Source: Erpobdella octoculata (lineage: Eukaryota; Annelida; Clitellata; Hirudinida; Erpobdellidae). From it: a stretch of 64,000 nt of DNA. Shown one piece after another: positions 37,001 through 47,345 of this stretch (position 1 is its first letter; every line of letters begins with the position of its first letter). Position numbers and translations under genes: made by a program. The notes below the pieces were generated by a model, which worked only from the letters and a program-made list of their open reading frames with translations, searched no databases and was not told the origin of the DNA. Location of the stretch: NCBI GenBank assembly GCA_963978895.1, contig OZ022242.1, positions 29,201,806-29,265,805 on the forward strand, in the 5' to 3' direction.

Positions 37001-40000
37001 GTGTACTTCTACAAACACGTCTACCTTTTGGCATCACTTCAGCTCCAGGTTATTTTCAAGAAATAATGGACAAATTAACGTGTGATCTACCAGGAGTAGC
37101 GGTGTACTTAGATGACATTCTAGTGAGTGGAACCACAGCTGACGAGCATCTGAGAAACCTACGGAATCTTTTTCAACGTTTACAAGAAAGAGGTTTAAAG
37201 TGCAATCAAAGGAAATGCGTTTTTGCTCAACCGTCAGTGGAATACTTGGGACATCGACTCACCAGAAACGGCATAGAAAAAGGAAAACGAGTAGATGCAG
37301 TGACGAAGATGCCACCGCCAACAAACGTTTCTTCTCTGCGATCGTTTCTGGGATCGGTACAGTTCTACGGAAAGTTCATCAAGAACCTTTCGACCTTAAC
37401 CGAACAGTTAACTCGTCTCACAAAGAAAAACACACCATGGCAATGGGGCGTCAAAGAAAATGCAGTGTTCCAACATCTTAAAGATATTCTTGCGAATGAA
37501 GTTAGTCTAGCTCATTTCGATCCTACGGCTTCCTTAGGAATGTCATGCGAAGCGTAGGAAGTAGGAATTGGAGCAGTGTTGTTCCACAGATATGGCGATG
37601 GTTCTGAACGTCCTCTTTACAACGTGTCTAAAACATTGACAGACACACAACGACGCTACAGCCAGATTCAAAAAGAAGCACTTTCTATCATTTTTGGTCT
37701 GCAGAAATTTCATCAATTCTTGTACGGGGTAGATTCATCCTGGTGACAGATCATAAACCACTCCTCGCATTATTTGGTCCGTCAAAAAGAACTCCGGTCC
37801 TGGCAACAAATCGTCTAGCAAGATGGGCCCTGACATTGAGCCAGTACAACTACTCAATTGAATATCGAAAAACCGGAGAACACGGAAATGCAGACGCTCT
37901 CAGTCGCCTACCAGCGTGCGAAGACGGAGAATTTGACTCGACAGAAGAAGATGCAGATGTTTCAACAGTTTGCGTTATTAACACAATCAGCCAACAAATG
38001 TCCGATTCCAGACTGTTATCAAAAGAGTCAAGTAAAGATCCTGTTATCTCTACAGTGATACGATTTGTGAGAGACGGCTGGCCTCACAGAATCATGCAAC
38101 CGGAATTAAAACTGTATGAGAAACTTTCTGATTATCTTTCAACAGAAAGTGGTTGTCTACTCTTTGGAGCAAGAATCGTGATACCAAAGAAATTACGCGG
38201 CAAGATTTTAGAATTATTACATACAGGACACTTCGGAATGCAAAAAATGAAGCGTTTAGCAAGAACTATAGTTTATTGGCCTCGAATTGACAACGATATT
38301 GAAAATTTAAGTCGTTCATGTAGTTCTTGTGCTGAACAGCAAAACAAGCCACCAAAGATGATGAATCACCCGTGGATGATTCCTGAAAAACCTTGGGACA
38401 GAGTGCATCTGGATCACGCAATAAATTTTTTTGGAACCAATTGGCTGGTTATAGTAGATGCCTATTCGAAATATCCGTGTATACATCCGACAAGTTCCAT
38501 AACAGCAAAAACAACAACTCAGTTTTTGGATGAAGATTTCGCACATTTTGGTTTCCCACACACTTTGGTGACTGATAATGCTCCAACCTTTACTTCTGAA
38601 GAATTTCAGAACTGGTGCAAAGAAAGAGGCATCATTCATCTTTCTGGAGCTCCTTATCATCCTGCAACCAACGGGGCAGCTGAGCGATTGATACAAACTT
38701 TTAAAAAATCACTCACGAAGTCTGCACATCCTCTCCGAAGAGCTTTGCAAGATTTTCTTTTGCAATATCGGAGAACGCCCTTGGAATCTGGATTTTCCCC
38801 AACCTAACTCTTGAATGGACGACAAATCAGAAGCAAATTAGATTCTCTTTTGCCATGTCCTCCTTGCCTTGTTCGAGAGATGCAGGATAAACGAAGTCAA
38901 AGAACAAACAAAGAATCTTTCCAAATACAACACAAGTACAAAATTGGAGATTTTTGTTACGCTCTTCACTGTGGTCCCAGGCAGGGTAAACAACCAAGAT
39001 GGTTTCCTGCAATCGTCAAGAAAATATTAGGAGCACGAAACATCCAAGTACGATTGTGCTCAAATGGGTCGATTTGGAAACGCCATGTGGAACAACTCCG
39101 CCCACGTTATGTTACACGTTACTCCACATCATCGAGTTTTGGAGACGACGCATTTGACACAACGTCAACAAAGAGTCCAGCGACCACGTCAACGAGGAGT
39201 CCAGCGACCACGTCAACGAGGAGTCCAGCGACCACGTCAACGAAGAGTCCAGCGACCACGTCAACGAAGAGTCCAATCACGACGAAAAGTCCGGCAACCG
39301 TGTCAACAGGAAATCAAGCGACCAGTTTGCCAATGAGTTCTCCATCCAGTGCGACAACCGTACCAGGAGAAATTCTACCGACGGATCTGACAAGATCAGC
39401 AACGCAAGCGAATACTTCAGTTGAAACCGGACCACGACGTTCGGAGCGCCTGCGATTGAAGAATTTAAGATTTTGACACGATTTTTTTTTCTTTCGTTAG
39501 AAGACATTTTTACATTTAGTTTTCGCTTTTGAAAAGACTCAAAAGCTTGTGGGAAGGTGTTGTGACGAGACACTCCAGGTGTAGTCAGGTGCGCCTTCTA
39601 AGCTAGCTACCGAGTTGTTACGAGAAAGTTCTGTTGAGTGTTTTGCGAGTTGCGCGGTATTTACATTACATGTTTCTTGTTATTTATATTGTGTTTAGTA
39701 AGAATAAAGTTTTCTGAAAGACACATCAATGTCAGTGCAAGATGCCGATTTTGTCCTAATAAGCGAGTCTGAGGCATATATATAGAATAAGTATATCGGC
39801 CCGCCTGTCGTTTAGGAAGGCTTTTAGCTAGGCAGCCTAGTAGACTGGAGATCCAAAACGAAGAACTGAGAGTTACAACTGTATAGTAACTTAATCAAAT
39901 ATTTTTTAATAGAAAAAAAAAGAAATTTTTATGTACAAAATAAATTTTTAACTTTATAAAAATTACCAATTTTTTTTCTCTAAAACTTCAGTTGACATTG

Positions 40001-43000
40001 AATTTTATTTCCGTAGTCTCTAGTTCGATGGTCTATTTATGTCTATTTAACGTCGCCTGTGTTATCGGTAAATTAGAATTGTGTATTTTTTATGTCAGAT
40101 ATCGCGTCAAATTAAAATAAAGCTCATATCAACTACTTCTAGCTATAAGAAATCGACGTTTCCGTTTCTTACAAACCGGAGTTTAGTCTCCGCTGTCGTA
40201 CCAAAAATAGATTAATACAAATAATGAATATTCATGGAACCAAAAAGACTCTAAATCGTTTTTCGAAAGCCATCTTGGCATCTCACTCAAAACCTGCTCA
40301 TCTTCGATATACTTATTCTATATATATGGTCTGAGGCAACATTTGGTGATCATCTTTAAAAATAATTATTTAATATGCAGTTTTGTTGAAAATAAAATTT
40401 CAAACATTGAGTCATTCTACTCTTTGATCATGTTTGTTAAATAATTAAGGAACAAAATTTCAAGAAGTTAATTGAAAGAACCGAAAGTGCCAAAATCAAT
40501 ATATAAAACAAAAAAGTTAAGAAATAGTTGGAAAAAGTTTAACTAGTTTTTTTTAGTTTAGTTATCAACTATTTTAAATTAGTTGCAACTAAAAATTTAA
40601 CTAAGGTTTTTTAATTAAAAGTTAGTTAAAGTTTAACTTTAAAAAAATAGTTTGTGCCCATCTCTGCTTGCTGCAAGCAAAGTACTTGTGAATTTCGTTT
40701 GACAATGTAGCCGGCTCCAATTCAACAGTATGCTGTCATTTCGTGACTGCAAGTTTAGAGAAAAAGCATGACCTTCATTTATACCCATTGATTACACTGC
40801 TAGTTTTGGGGTATAGAGTGCAGAATTCGATGCCCGTCAAGAGTAATGCAAGAAGATTGTAAAACTCAATAAACGATACGAGCATAATGATTACAAAGAC
40901 TCTAACAAAATTGTTTACTTTTGGTGATGTGATGATAGAATGCCATAGATAAGAGTACTATCCATGATATCCGTGAAAGAGAGTAATTAAATTATTTCAA
41001 AAGTATCGATAATGAAGTATTGAAAAACGGCTATGAAAATCTTGTCAATATATTTTACATGTATTTTAGGTATCATTGACAACAATATCGATACTGCAGA
41101 AAGTGTCATCGATACCACAAAAAGTATCTCCAATAGTATCGACATTACTGACACTGCAATAAAATATTTCCAAAAAAGCAAAAAAGAATTCAAGATGATC
41201 CAGGTAAATAAAAAAATAAAAAAAAGTGGAAACCAGCATTGAGATGTAGTGAGAAAAAATGAATATTGAAATATAAATAATAATAGTCTCAAACATTTAA
41301 TAGAAAAAATATTTAAGAAATCTCAAATTTAAGAGATTTTCTAGAATATTTTGAAATCAAATTACCTGCTTTATAAGGTCTTTAATTTCCAGAGGAGACA
41401 TGTATTGCTCAAAACCAAAGTCAAACACAAGGGTGGGTCCGTTCATCATAGCATAGAACAAGTTATTGTAATAAAATCGTCTCAAACTTTCTTCATATAC
41501 AAAAAGCATGAAACTATTTCTAAAATTCTCCAATAAACCTTGACTTACAAGTTCCTGTGTTTTCATTCTTTTCTCAGCTTGAAGCTTTATATTAACTTCA
41601 GCTTTAGCTCTTTTATTAAGTTCAGATTTTTCATTTTTAAACAAAAAATTATAAAAGCTTTTACGAGACGAAACACTCCGACAGGTCCTTAGAATCTTAA
41701 CCCAATCTTCATCGGAAACAGATGACGGTAATCTTTCACCATCCGAATAGAATACGTCAAACTCAAGTTTCAAAACTTTTAACTTCTTCTGCTCCTCTGG
41801 TGTCAAATTGTCAATAATTCTTGAAGACTCGGAACATTCTGCTGTTTTAATTGGTGCTGTGAAACAAGATTTAAAATTAATTCACTTAAGATTGATATTT
41901 TTACAAAGCCATTTCCTAACTTACAAGCAGCATTATAAAACAAGTTTCTCATATAAATCAGCTTAATTTAAATTTAACAGAATGCATTCACATCTGCAAT
42001 ACAAGACTGGGTAAAATGTCACCTCAATTGAATGAAAAAAATCCATGGTTTAATTAGCCCTCAAAAGTTGCCAAACCATGTTAATAATGCCCTTCATATT
42101 ACATATATCTCGATGATTTATTTATATAGCAGGAGTCCACAAGCTACGGCCCGCGGACCATGAAACATTAAAGACGGGTTTTATTAATCGGTTTCAAAAC
42201 TTTAGATAGAAGAAAGTTTTGTTTAAATTTTATGTGTAACACCTTCTGCTCTATAGTAAAATATTAATTATTGCTGAACTAAAAGTCCTATCTAAGTAAA
42301 GTAACATTTTAACATAGATCAAAACTTTTGTTTAAACGAGTTTGGAAAGCTTACATAATAGGCCTGATTTCTTGCGTAATAGGTCCGATGCGTCTGATGC
42401 AGGGTTTAGTTATACCGCAGTTATTAAAATGTTTTATTACCGATACTTTTTTTTAAAGTGAAATTTATTTCCAAATCTGCTAGATTAGCCCAAACATTTA
42501 GTGCATCTAATCCCATGTTGCACAAGTCTGCTAGCTTAACTCCAGTGACTACCTACAGCAGTGGTTCTCAACCTGTGGGTCCATTGCAGTATTAAGCGGT
42601 CAATGCTATCAACAAAACCATTAAACAATGAATCAAAATCAATCAACTTCATTTTGTCAGCATTATACTTGATAATAATGCAAAATTTTTCAATACTTTT
42701 TGTGTCCTCTAAAACACCCGATAAATTAGTTTCTTCACTTATGACAAAGTTTGTAAAATTAGCTGAAGTTGATGAATTAACATGAGATTCTGTTTTCAAC
42801 AGAAAACTATCTAGATTTCAATGGTTCTTAATGTTTTTTTCTATTTCTGCTTTTTTCTTTCTTTTTGCAGCTCCACTTTCATAAGTTCTTAGAGAGCTTC
42901 TTACCATTTCTGTTTGAAATTTTAAAAATTTTTCGGAAAAAGAACTAATTTAATTGTTGCCGTTGACGAGCACTGATTTCAGTGATAGACAACTACAAGA

Positions 43001-45556
43001 AAGATTTAAACAAAAAATGACAGAAACGGAAGTGATTAAAAAAAACAAAAGTACCGAGATGTTTTGTTTATTTTGAACTATTTGTACTTTCTAATGAGAA
43101 TTTTTGCATTGCCAAGAAGTTTACTTAATATTTTTTTTTTATTTTAAGATAAAATTTTTATCAATACAAATATTAGAATCACTATGAAATAATTTTATTG
43201 CAAATCGATTGATATTAAAAAAAATTTTCATACTGTTCAAAATGTTTTTGAGGCCCCTTATTTTGCCAGGCCTTTAGGCCATGGCCTAGTCGGCCTGCCT
43301 GTAAATCCGGCCCTGCTTTCTCGCTCACACTTGCTCTCCTCTTCCTGGTCGTTTTCTCATTCACTCTCCACCCGATTTTGGTAGCCATCATGACCTCTAA
43401 AACTCAGAATATCTGCTCCAAGAAATATGGTTGAAACCGTAATAAAGACAACCAAGTACTTTTACTTTGATATTATTTTATTTTTTCTTGGTGTTCTGCT
43501 GGTAATTTATTGTTCTTAGTGTTTTTTTTAGTTGTCTTAAGGCATATTGACAAAACCGTCGCATTTAAAGAAACTGTTTTACACATGGAGCGGGTTACGC
43601 AACTCGTACTTATAAAACAAACTATTATTTTTCAAGTTTTAATTTCCATAATTTAAATTTTTAATTTATTTTCCTAAATTGTCTATTTTTTATTTTAAAT
43701 GTGTTTAATTTTTAATTTCTTTATTCCAACTGTTCACTTCTATCGCTATTTACAAATAGATCTTCACCGGGAACTACATTCGCTTATGCGTGTGAAGTTA
43801 GCTTCGAGGCTGGCAATGCTAATTATGAAAAATAATTGCTTGCCCTGGGGCTGTGCTATACATTGTTGGATGGGGTCTAAAAAATGAAATCGAATGGTAT
43901 ATTTGGATTGTCTTCGGTTCAACAAATAAAAAAGTTATAAGCGAAAAACGACGATTTTCCGCCGAAAATTGCATAAATTCAATCTTGGCTCTTCTTTGAG
44001 AAAATCGAATTTGTTTTAAACTGCTGCCCTGGGTATATCCGAGACACTTGTTTTTAGATAATTCAATATCAAATCCAACAATATAACTTTCGCTTCTCAA
44101 CGTTAATAAATAAAAAAGTTATCGAATAAAACGTCGGACCGTATACCAATTTCTTCGAGCAAACCGAAACATAAACAGACGCTGCGATTTGCCAATCAAG
44201 TCTAGCTCACTGTGGCTAATTATGCAAAATATTCAAAATATGCAAAGTGGCTACTCGTTAACACCTCCTGCGTATTCTAACGAACTTTAGGAAAAATTTT
44301 ATTTTTAAGAAAATCTATTGAATTTTTATTAATGGAAAATTTTGTTAAAAAATTAACTATTTAATAAAATCTAAGCATAGCATGCAAGTGAAATGTATCA
44401 TTTTAAACTCTTCCTTTGAAAACATTAAAACAGTGCATTTTTGGTGAACCCACCTTCTACACTTTTCGCACTCCACCCAGTCCCCACCTGCACCCTCTCC
44501 ACCGTTCCCGCAATACAAACAATAGTTTGTCATGTTGTCCGATGCCAGCAGGATTTCTTTTAATCATTGTTCCCTTTCACTATCTGGATTAAAACTAATT
44601 AAAAGAACCACTCAGATCTTCTCCACGATCCAGTCTTCTAATGAAAAAGCTTACAAAAATACCACAATTGTAGGCATCATTCTGATGCTTAGTCACGGGT
44701 GGCTTTTTAATGTTTAGATGTGATGGATTTATAAAAAAGCATTAGTTTTCAAAAAAAAAAGTTCGTTAGAATATGCAGGAGGTGTTAACGAGTAGCCACT
44801 TTGCATATTTTGAATATTTTGCATAATTAGACAAAGTGAGCTAGACTCGATTGTCCAATCGCAGCGTCTGTTCATGTTTCGGTTTGCTCGAAGAAATTGA
44901 TATACGGTCCGACGTTTTATTCAATAACTTTTTTATTTATTAACGTTGAGAAGCGAAAGTTATATTGTTGGATTTGATATTGAATTATCTAAAAACAAGC
45001 GTCTCGGATATACCCAGGGCAGCAGTTTAAAACAAATTCAATTTTCTCAAAGAAGAGCCAAGATTGATTTTATGCAATTTTCGGGTTTGAGTAAAAGGCG
45101 ATCCGCGAACTAGCGATCCGCGAACCGGTATTTAGCGAACCCTTTGCGAACTCGGTCGGTGATTGGTTAAGGGAAAAATCATGTGATAGCCGTGGTTCGC
45201 TGTTTACTAAGCTTCTGCGTCCCGTTATTTTTTTGGAACGATATGATACGATTTCTGTCAATAGGTAGATTAATTAATCAATGTTGATGAATCAATTGCA
45301 AATATTCACAGTTGTGACAATCGTTAATTAAATATGTATGACTTTCATTATTTATGGGAAAATATTTTTAAAAAATCTCGGTATTTCTTTCGGGACTTTA
45401 TTCGAGAACCAAATTTAAGTCTCGCTATTTTATATCAATACGGGACTTCTTCCGCAGGCTGTATCGTTTCAATGGCGATACGGGATCTCCCGTATCGTTT
45501 TGAAATCTCGATTGAATTCGAGATAACGATATCGGGACGCAGATGCTTACTGTTTA

Positions 45557-45591
<35 letters not shown>

Positions 45592-46864
45592 AATTGGAGG
45601 GCAGGTGGCTACCGATGGCGACAAGGTGGTTCCAAAGAAGTTCAAGGTGTGAAGAAAAAATACTTTCGTGCTTTTAATGGTCCTAAGAGCTGGACAAGCG
45701 AAAATTTTCCAGCTGGTGATGCGGAAGAGCATGTAATAGCAGATTTGGTTGCTGTTGTGACTCAACCTAATTCAACGCAACTTTCATCTGCTACCAACCA
45801 ACCAACTGCTGAAATCGATGAAACCATCTGCTATTCGTGCAGTTCAAGATTTCCTCCACGATTAAAAAATAAAAAGGATGGAAATGCGATTCGTTGGAAA
45901 GGCTGTGATGAGTGCCTTCGATGGTACCACTCCGATTGTATAGATGGTGTTAGAGGAAAGAAGAAATTCATGTGTGACTTTTGCAAGAAGAATTAAGACA
46001 ATTATTATCTATTATCAATATTTTTTTTAATGTAATTATGTTTTTTTTTTAATTTGGTTCTTTGAATAAAAAGTTTATATACGTGCTTGCGTTCTATTCT
46101 TGACTTTGCATTTACACAATGGGTCACAAATAAAGTTCGCTTTTACGTTTTGGATCGCAATAAGGTTCGCATTTTACTCACTGGATCGCAATAAGGTTCG
46201 CTTTTTGGATCGCGTTTTACCGGTTCGCAGATCGCAGGATCGCGTTTTACCCACACCCGCAATTTTCGGCGGAAAATCGTTGTTTTTCGCTTATAACTTT
46301 TTTATTTGTTGAACCGAAGACAATCCAAATATACCATTCGATTTCATTTTTAATCTTTATTTATGTTTTAAATATAATTTACGTTAAAAACCGGTAATTT
46401 CTCATCGAAATCGGCCGATGACGCTATACTAGAATACTAGAACTTTACCAAATTTTTGTATATTTCGTATTCTGTTATTTTATTTAAAAATGTAAATTTT
46501 ATTTAATTTTTTAAGATTTTCCGTGCGACTGCCTCTAACCCAACCCTCCGCCATGTCAATAGCAATTCACCGATTATTGCCATGGCGCACGCCTTGTCAA
46601 TAGAATTAAAGTGTCAATCAATGGTCGTGTTTGGAACCACGACTTATTCGGTTTCATCCTCTAAGAAATATAAAACACAAAGACGCCGATCGTACCTTTA
46701 TTGTTTTCTGACCAAGAAGAAATAGTCGTACAATAACTTTCACTTTTCCTAAACAAGCGAACGAACCGACCGTTGTTTGCAGCAAAAATCTTTGGAACTG
46801 TAACTCGCGTAGAAAAAAGTGAACGGTAACAAATGACCCTAGCTTTGTCCATTTTTTCAATCAA
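31023..46864 (-). CDS. TRMT10C: mitochondrial RNase P subunit 1 / tRNA m1R9 methyltransferase, five exons
   Basis: Exons in coding order: 46696-46864, 41366-41856, 31558-31733, 31307-31477, 31023-31230. They sum to 1,215 nt, 404 aa plus TAA; human TRMT10C is 403 aa. All introns are GT-AG and all phases close. Exon 1 is rich in Arg/Ser/hydroxylated residues without acidic runs (residues about 10-45), fitting a mitochondrial presequence. Exon 2 has LVFDFGFEQYM. Later exons form the SPOUT methyltransferase: HGLNKVSKEPFHFHFCN, RLVYLSPNAPKVLTTLD, DVYIIGCIVDKS, KQEGIRMASFPMDRFVKW, NLMLKVKETKDWKQAL. Family role: with SDR5C1 and PRORP it methylates purine 9 and processes mitochondrial tRNA precursors. 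Met1 or Met5 could start translation. Intron 1 (4.8 kb) and intron 2 (9.6 kb) are packed with TEs. Exon 1 is assigned by phase and leader character, so it is the least certain. Confidence 0.9.
32280..32560 (+). pseudogene. RTE/CR1-type LINE reverse transcriptase remnant
   Basis: EKYLAKKRCLWMAFVNFEK and then, in another frame, NEWQVSVIRAMYADTSTIVK match the LINE RT segment around the 'F.D..KAFD.V' block. It is broken by frame changes and a poly(A) run. It lies in TRMT10C intron 2, antisense to the gene. Confidence 0.6.
32720..32905 (-). pseudogene. hAT transposase dimerisation-domain fragment
   Basis: Minus strand reads SSALSVPSEQLFSRAGQIF, the hAT C-terminal signature (LS.PATSA.SER.FS.AG.I). 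It is a short isolated fragment in TRMT10C intron 2, in the same orientation as the gene. Confidence 0.65.
32910..34148. other. TRMT10C intron 2 DNA, no recognisable gene
   Basis: Mixed AT-rich sequence. A repeat-like block near 33,595-33,960 (TTAACTTCACCGCTGG, AAGCTTGCTCCTCATGA) resembles one near 30,760-30,870, so it belongs to another dispersed family. Nothing coding is supported. Confidence 0.4.
34149..34413. mobile_element. 265-bp MITE of repeated ATAACGCGC units, copy 1
   Basis: The TIR is CCGTATTTTTTCGCATATA at left and its complement at right. The interior is repeated CGCATATAACGCGC motifs. A TA dinucleotide flanks both ends, consistent with TA target duplication. Nearly identical to the copy at 49,581. 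It is very CpG-rich compared with the surroundings. Confidence 0.85.
35029..35189 (+). repeat. 5' LTR of the gypsy element
   Basis: TGTTGTGACG to the terminal CA at 35189. It holds AAGAATAAAG near its end, a possible poly(A) signal. It lacks the 10 bp TAGTCAGGTG present in the right LTR. Confidence 0.95.
35205..35660 (+). pseudogene. gypsy gag, N-terminal part (frame broken)
   Basis: It opens 15 bp after the primer site with a charged coiled-coil-like helix (EQERYRSEQERLREKERAE) and then a capsid-like domain (DPLKELWKDYLARFETF). About 140 codons in, a deletion removes part of the conserved capsid segment following RERYKFWN and shifts the frame. The remaining gag continues in the next frame. 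Confidence 0.85.
35640..37557 (+). pseudogene. gypsy nucleocapsid, protease and reverse transcriptase
   Basis: Late capsid leads to two CCHC knuckles (CRRCGKNNHTFKEC and CNFCQKKGHLQAVC). The protease has the core FLIDSGSRDNF, i.e. DSGS where DTG/DSG-A is usual. The RT has LRICGDYSVTIN, FSKIDLADAYLQIKL, LPFGITSAPGYFQ and the catalytic YLDDILV. It ends at TAG (37555-37557) just where RNase H begins. The RT itself has no internal stop. Confidence 0.9.
37558..38807 (+). pseudogene. gypsy RNase H and integrase core
   Basis: RNase H begins after the stop (VGIGAVLFH) and changes frame near 37,735; it resumes with VTDHKPLLALF. The integrase has a zinc-binding HTGH...CSSC motif and a DDE core: Asp in RVHLDHA, Asp in VTDNAPTF, Glu in NGAAERLIQTF. 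It stops at TAA (38805-38807) shortly after the core. Confidence 0.88.
38811..39476 (+). pseudogene. gypsy integrase C-terminus with 24-bp tandem repeat
   Basis: The frame continues past the stop: NGRQIRSKLDSLLP, then an SH3-like module (QPRWFPAIVKKILG, WKRHVEQLRPRY). From about 39,157 to 39,290 there are six or so 24-bp units encoding SPATTST(R/K), a low-complexity Ser/Thr/Pro tail. It ends RRSERLRLKNLRF. Confidence 0.85.
39558..39728 (+). repeat. 3' LTR of the gypsy element
   Basis: Matches the left LTR apart from a 10-bp insertion near its start and two substitutions. Directly followed by the TSD ATGTC. Confidence 0.95.
39775..40328. mobile_element. 554-bp MITE with 24-bp TIR and 8-bp TSD
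   Basis: The ends CATATATATAGAATAAGTAT (continuing ATCG) and its complement are perfect. An 8-bp duplication GTCTGAGG flanks it (39767-39774 and 40329-40336). The 8-bp TSD suggests hAT. It lies within the old hAT shell. Confidence 0.9.
40670..41365. other. TRMT10C intron 2 next to exon 2, no recognisable feature
   Basis: AT-rich, with a short run of ATCGATAC-like motifs at 41,085-41,160. Small open frames here have no domain support. Confidence 0.4.
42118..42180. mobile_element. hAT-type terminal fragment
   Basis: CAGGAGTCCACAAGCTACGG followed by CCCGCGGACC is the Tip100/Charlie-like hAT end consensus. No partner end is found. Confidence 0.4.
42559..43315 (-). pseudogene. hAT-like transposase N-terminus (ZMYM1-type) with TIR
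   Basis: The 5' end on the minus strand is CAGGGCCGGATTTACAGG at 43,315. The coding remnant reads SGAAKRKKKAEIEKN and then, after one stop, LDSFLLKTESHVNSS and FTNFVISEETNLSG, the start pattern of ZMYM1-like hAT proteins. At 42,559 a different hAT end (CAGTGGTTCTCAACCTG) abuts. It lies in TRMT10C intron 1. Confidence 0.55.
44390..44560 (-). pseudogene. PHD-finger remnant in the loop of the long-TIR element
   Basis: The minus strand reads LKEILLASDNMTNYCLYCG, then GDWVECEKCRRWVHQKCTVL. It matches the PHD segment at 26.65-26.82 kb (ILLSLDDMTSYCLYCG..., NWVECGLCKRWVHHKCTKL) residue by residue over about 45 positions. A stop upstream and the absence of a protease domain mark it as a fragment. 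It identifies both as one TE family. Confidence 0.7.
45083..46258 (+). mobile_element. 1,176-bp PHD-carrying transposon with perfect 9-bp TSD
   Basis: The ends GGGTTTGAGTAAAAGGCG and CGCGTTTTACCCACACCC are imperfect inverted complements. The subterminal regions are rich in GCGAACC and GCGATCC repeats. A 9-bp duplication GCAATTTTC flanks it exactly (45074-45082 and 46259-46267). It splits the right arm of the long-TIR element. A 9-bp TSD with repeat-rich TIRs fits Mutator-like elements; assignment remains tentative. Confidence 0.9.
45595..45996 (+). CDS. C-terminal PHD-finger frame of the 1,176-bp transposon
   Basis: An open stretch after a CT/TA microsatellite reads GYRWRQGGSKEVQGVKKKYF and then a treble-clef/PHD pattern: CYSCSSRF, a Lys-rich spacer, GCDECLRWYHSDC and MCDFCKKN at the stop. 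The Cys4-His-Cys3-like spacing suggests histone-tail or zinc-dependent binding; its role in the element is unknown. The first exon is not identified; the frame is open back to 45,334 but that part is repeat-derived. It differs in sequence from the PHD at 26.7 and 44.5 kb. Confidence 0.55.
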   Translation, partial: WRAGGYRWRQGGSKEVQGVKKKYFRAFNGPKSWTSENFPAGDAEEHVIADLVAVVTQPNSTQLSSATNQPTAEIDETICYSCSSRFPPRLKNKKDGNAIRWKGCDECLRWYHSDCIDGVRGKKKFMCDFCKKN

Positions 46865-47069
46865 ACACTAAAAATTGCATCAGACAACACAAAGCTAAAT
46901 AATACAACTATTTTATCGACCTAAACTAAACGTGTTTCTGATCTGTATAGCTGATGATGTTTAAAAGTTAAGATTTTAAATTACGGTTAATAATAATTCA
47001 ATTGTAATATTTGAACAGTAAATCAATTTTAATACTTAAACAGTAATTTAACTTTTTAGATCTTCTATA

Positions 47070-47345
47070 TATATATAAATAAGATTATGAGTGTGTGTGT
47101 GTAGGTAACTTATTATGCATTGCTACACCACTCACCCGATAGTAATGAAATTTTCACACAACCTTGAGAGTCAATGGAGGAAGGTTTTGGTGAAAAAATT
47201 AAAATCGGTCACAAAATGAGCGGAGCGGGAGAGTGAGCCGAAACGGGAACGGGAAAGCAAACGGGAACGGGAAAGCAAACGGGAACGGAAAAGCGACCGA
47301 GAGCGAAAGAGCGAGTGGTAAAGGGAAAGCGACCGGGAACGGGAG
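47070..47345. repeat. Helitron-like block with GGGAACGGGAAAGC minisatellite
   Basis: After a TA tract and GTGTGTGTGTAGG, a purine-rich array of GGGAACGGGAAAGC-like units runs from 47,220 to 47,345. Similar purine units occur at 56,745-56,785 and, complementary, at 51,135-51,180. Confidence 0.5.

Larger units (their letters stand above)
35029..39728 (+). mobile_element. Ty3/gypsy LTR retrotransposon (Mag-like), 4,700 bp, disabled
   Basis: LTRs of 161 bp (35029-35189) and 171 bp (39558-39728) start TGTTGTGACG and are flanked by a perfect 5-bp TSD ATGTC (35024-35028, 39729-39733). The primer site TGGCGCAGTCGAC follows the left LTR, and a purine tract (GTGGGAAGG) precedes the right LTR. Order gag, protease, RT, RNase H, integrase is the Ty3/gypsy order. 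The LTRs differ by one 10-bp indel and two substitutions in the portions compared. Coding lesions: a deletion in gag, a stop after RT, a frameshift in RNase H and a stop in late integrase. It sits in TRMT10C intron 2, antisense to the gene. Confidence 0.95.
34885..40666. mobile_element. old hAT shell containing the gypsy element and a MITE
   Basis: The left end CAGTGATGGGCAAAAGTTAAC and the right end TAGTTTGTGCCCATCTCTG are inverted, diverged hAT-type ends. The flanks CTTGTTGT and CTTGCTGC agree at 6 of 8 positions, as expected of an aged 8-bp TSD. Without the two inserts the element is about 0.5 kb. A solo right end of the same family lies at about 34,640. Confidence 0.6.
43880..46351 (-). 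mobile_element. long-TIR (409-bp) transposon remnant with PHD finger
   Basis: The left arm 43880-44288 pairs with a right arm made of 44758-45082 plus 46268-46351; the right arm is split by a 1,176-bp insertion. The arms share AAAAATGAAATCGAATGG (outer) and CGAACTTT (inner). The 469-bp loop encodes, on the minus strand, a PHD-like finger. No TSD is clear. It lies in TRMT10C intron 1. Confidence 0.85.

Noticed and set aside
39064..39336. Arg-rich repeat protein (QRRVQRPRQR units)
   Set aside because: Out-of-frame reading of the 24-bp repeat at the gypsy 3' end; the in-frame product is the SPATTST tail.
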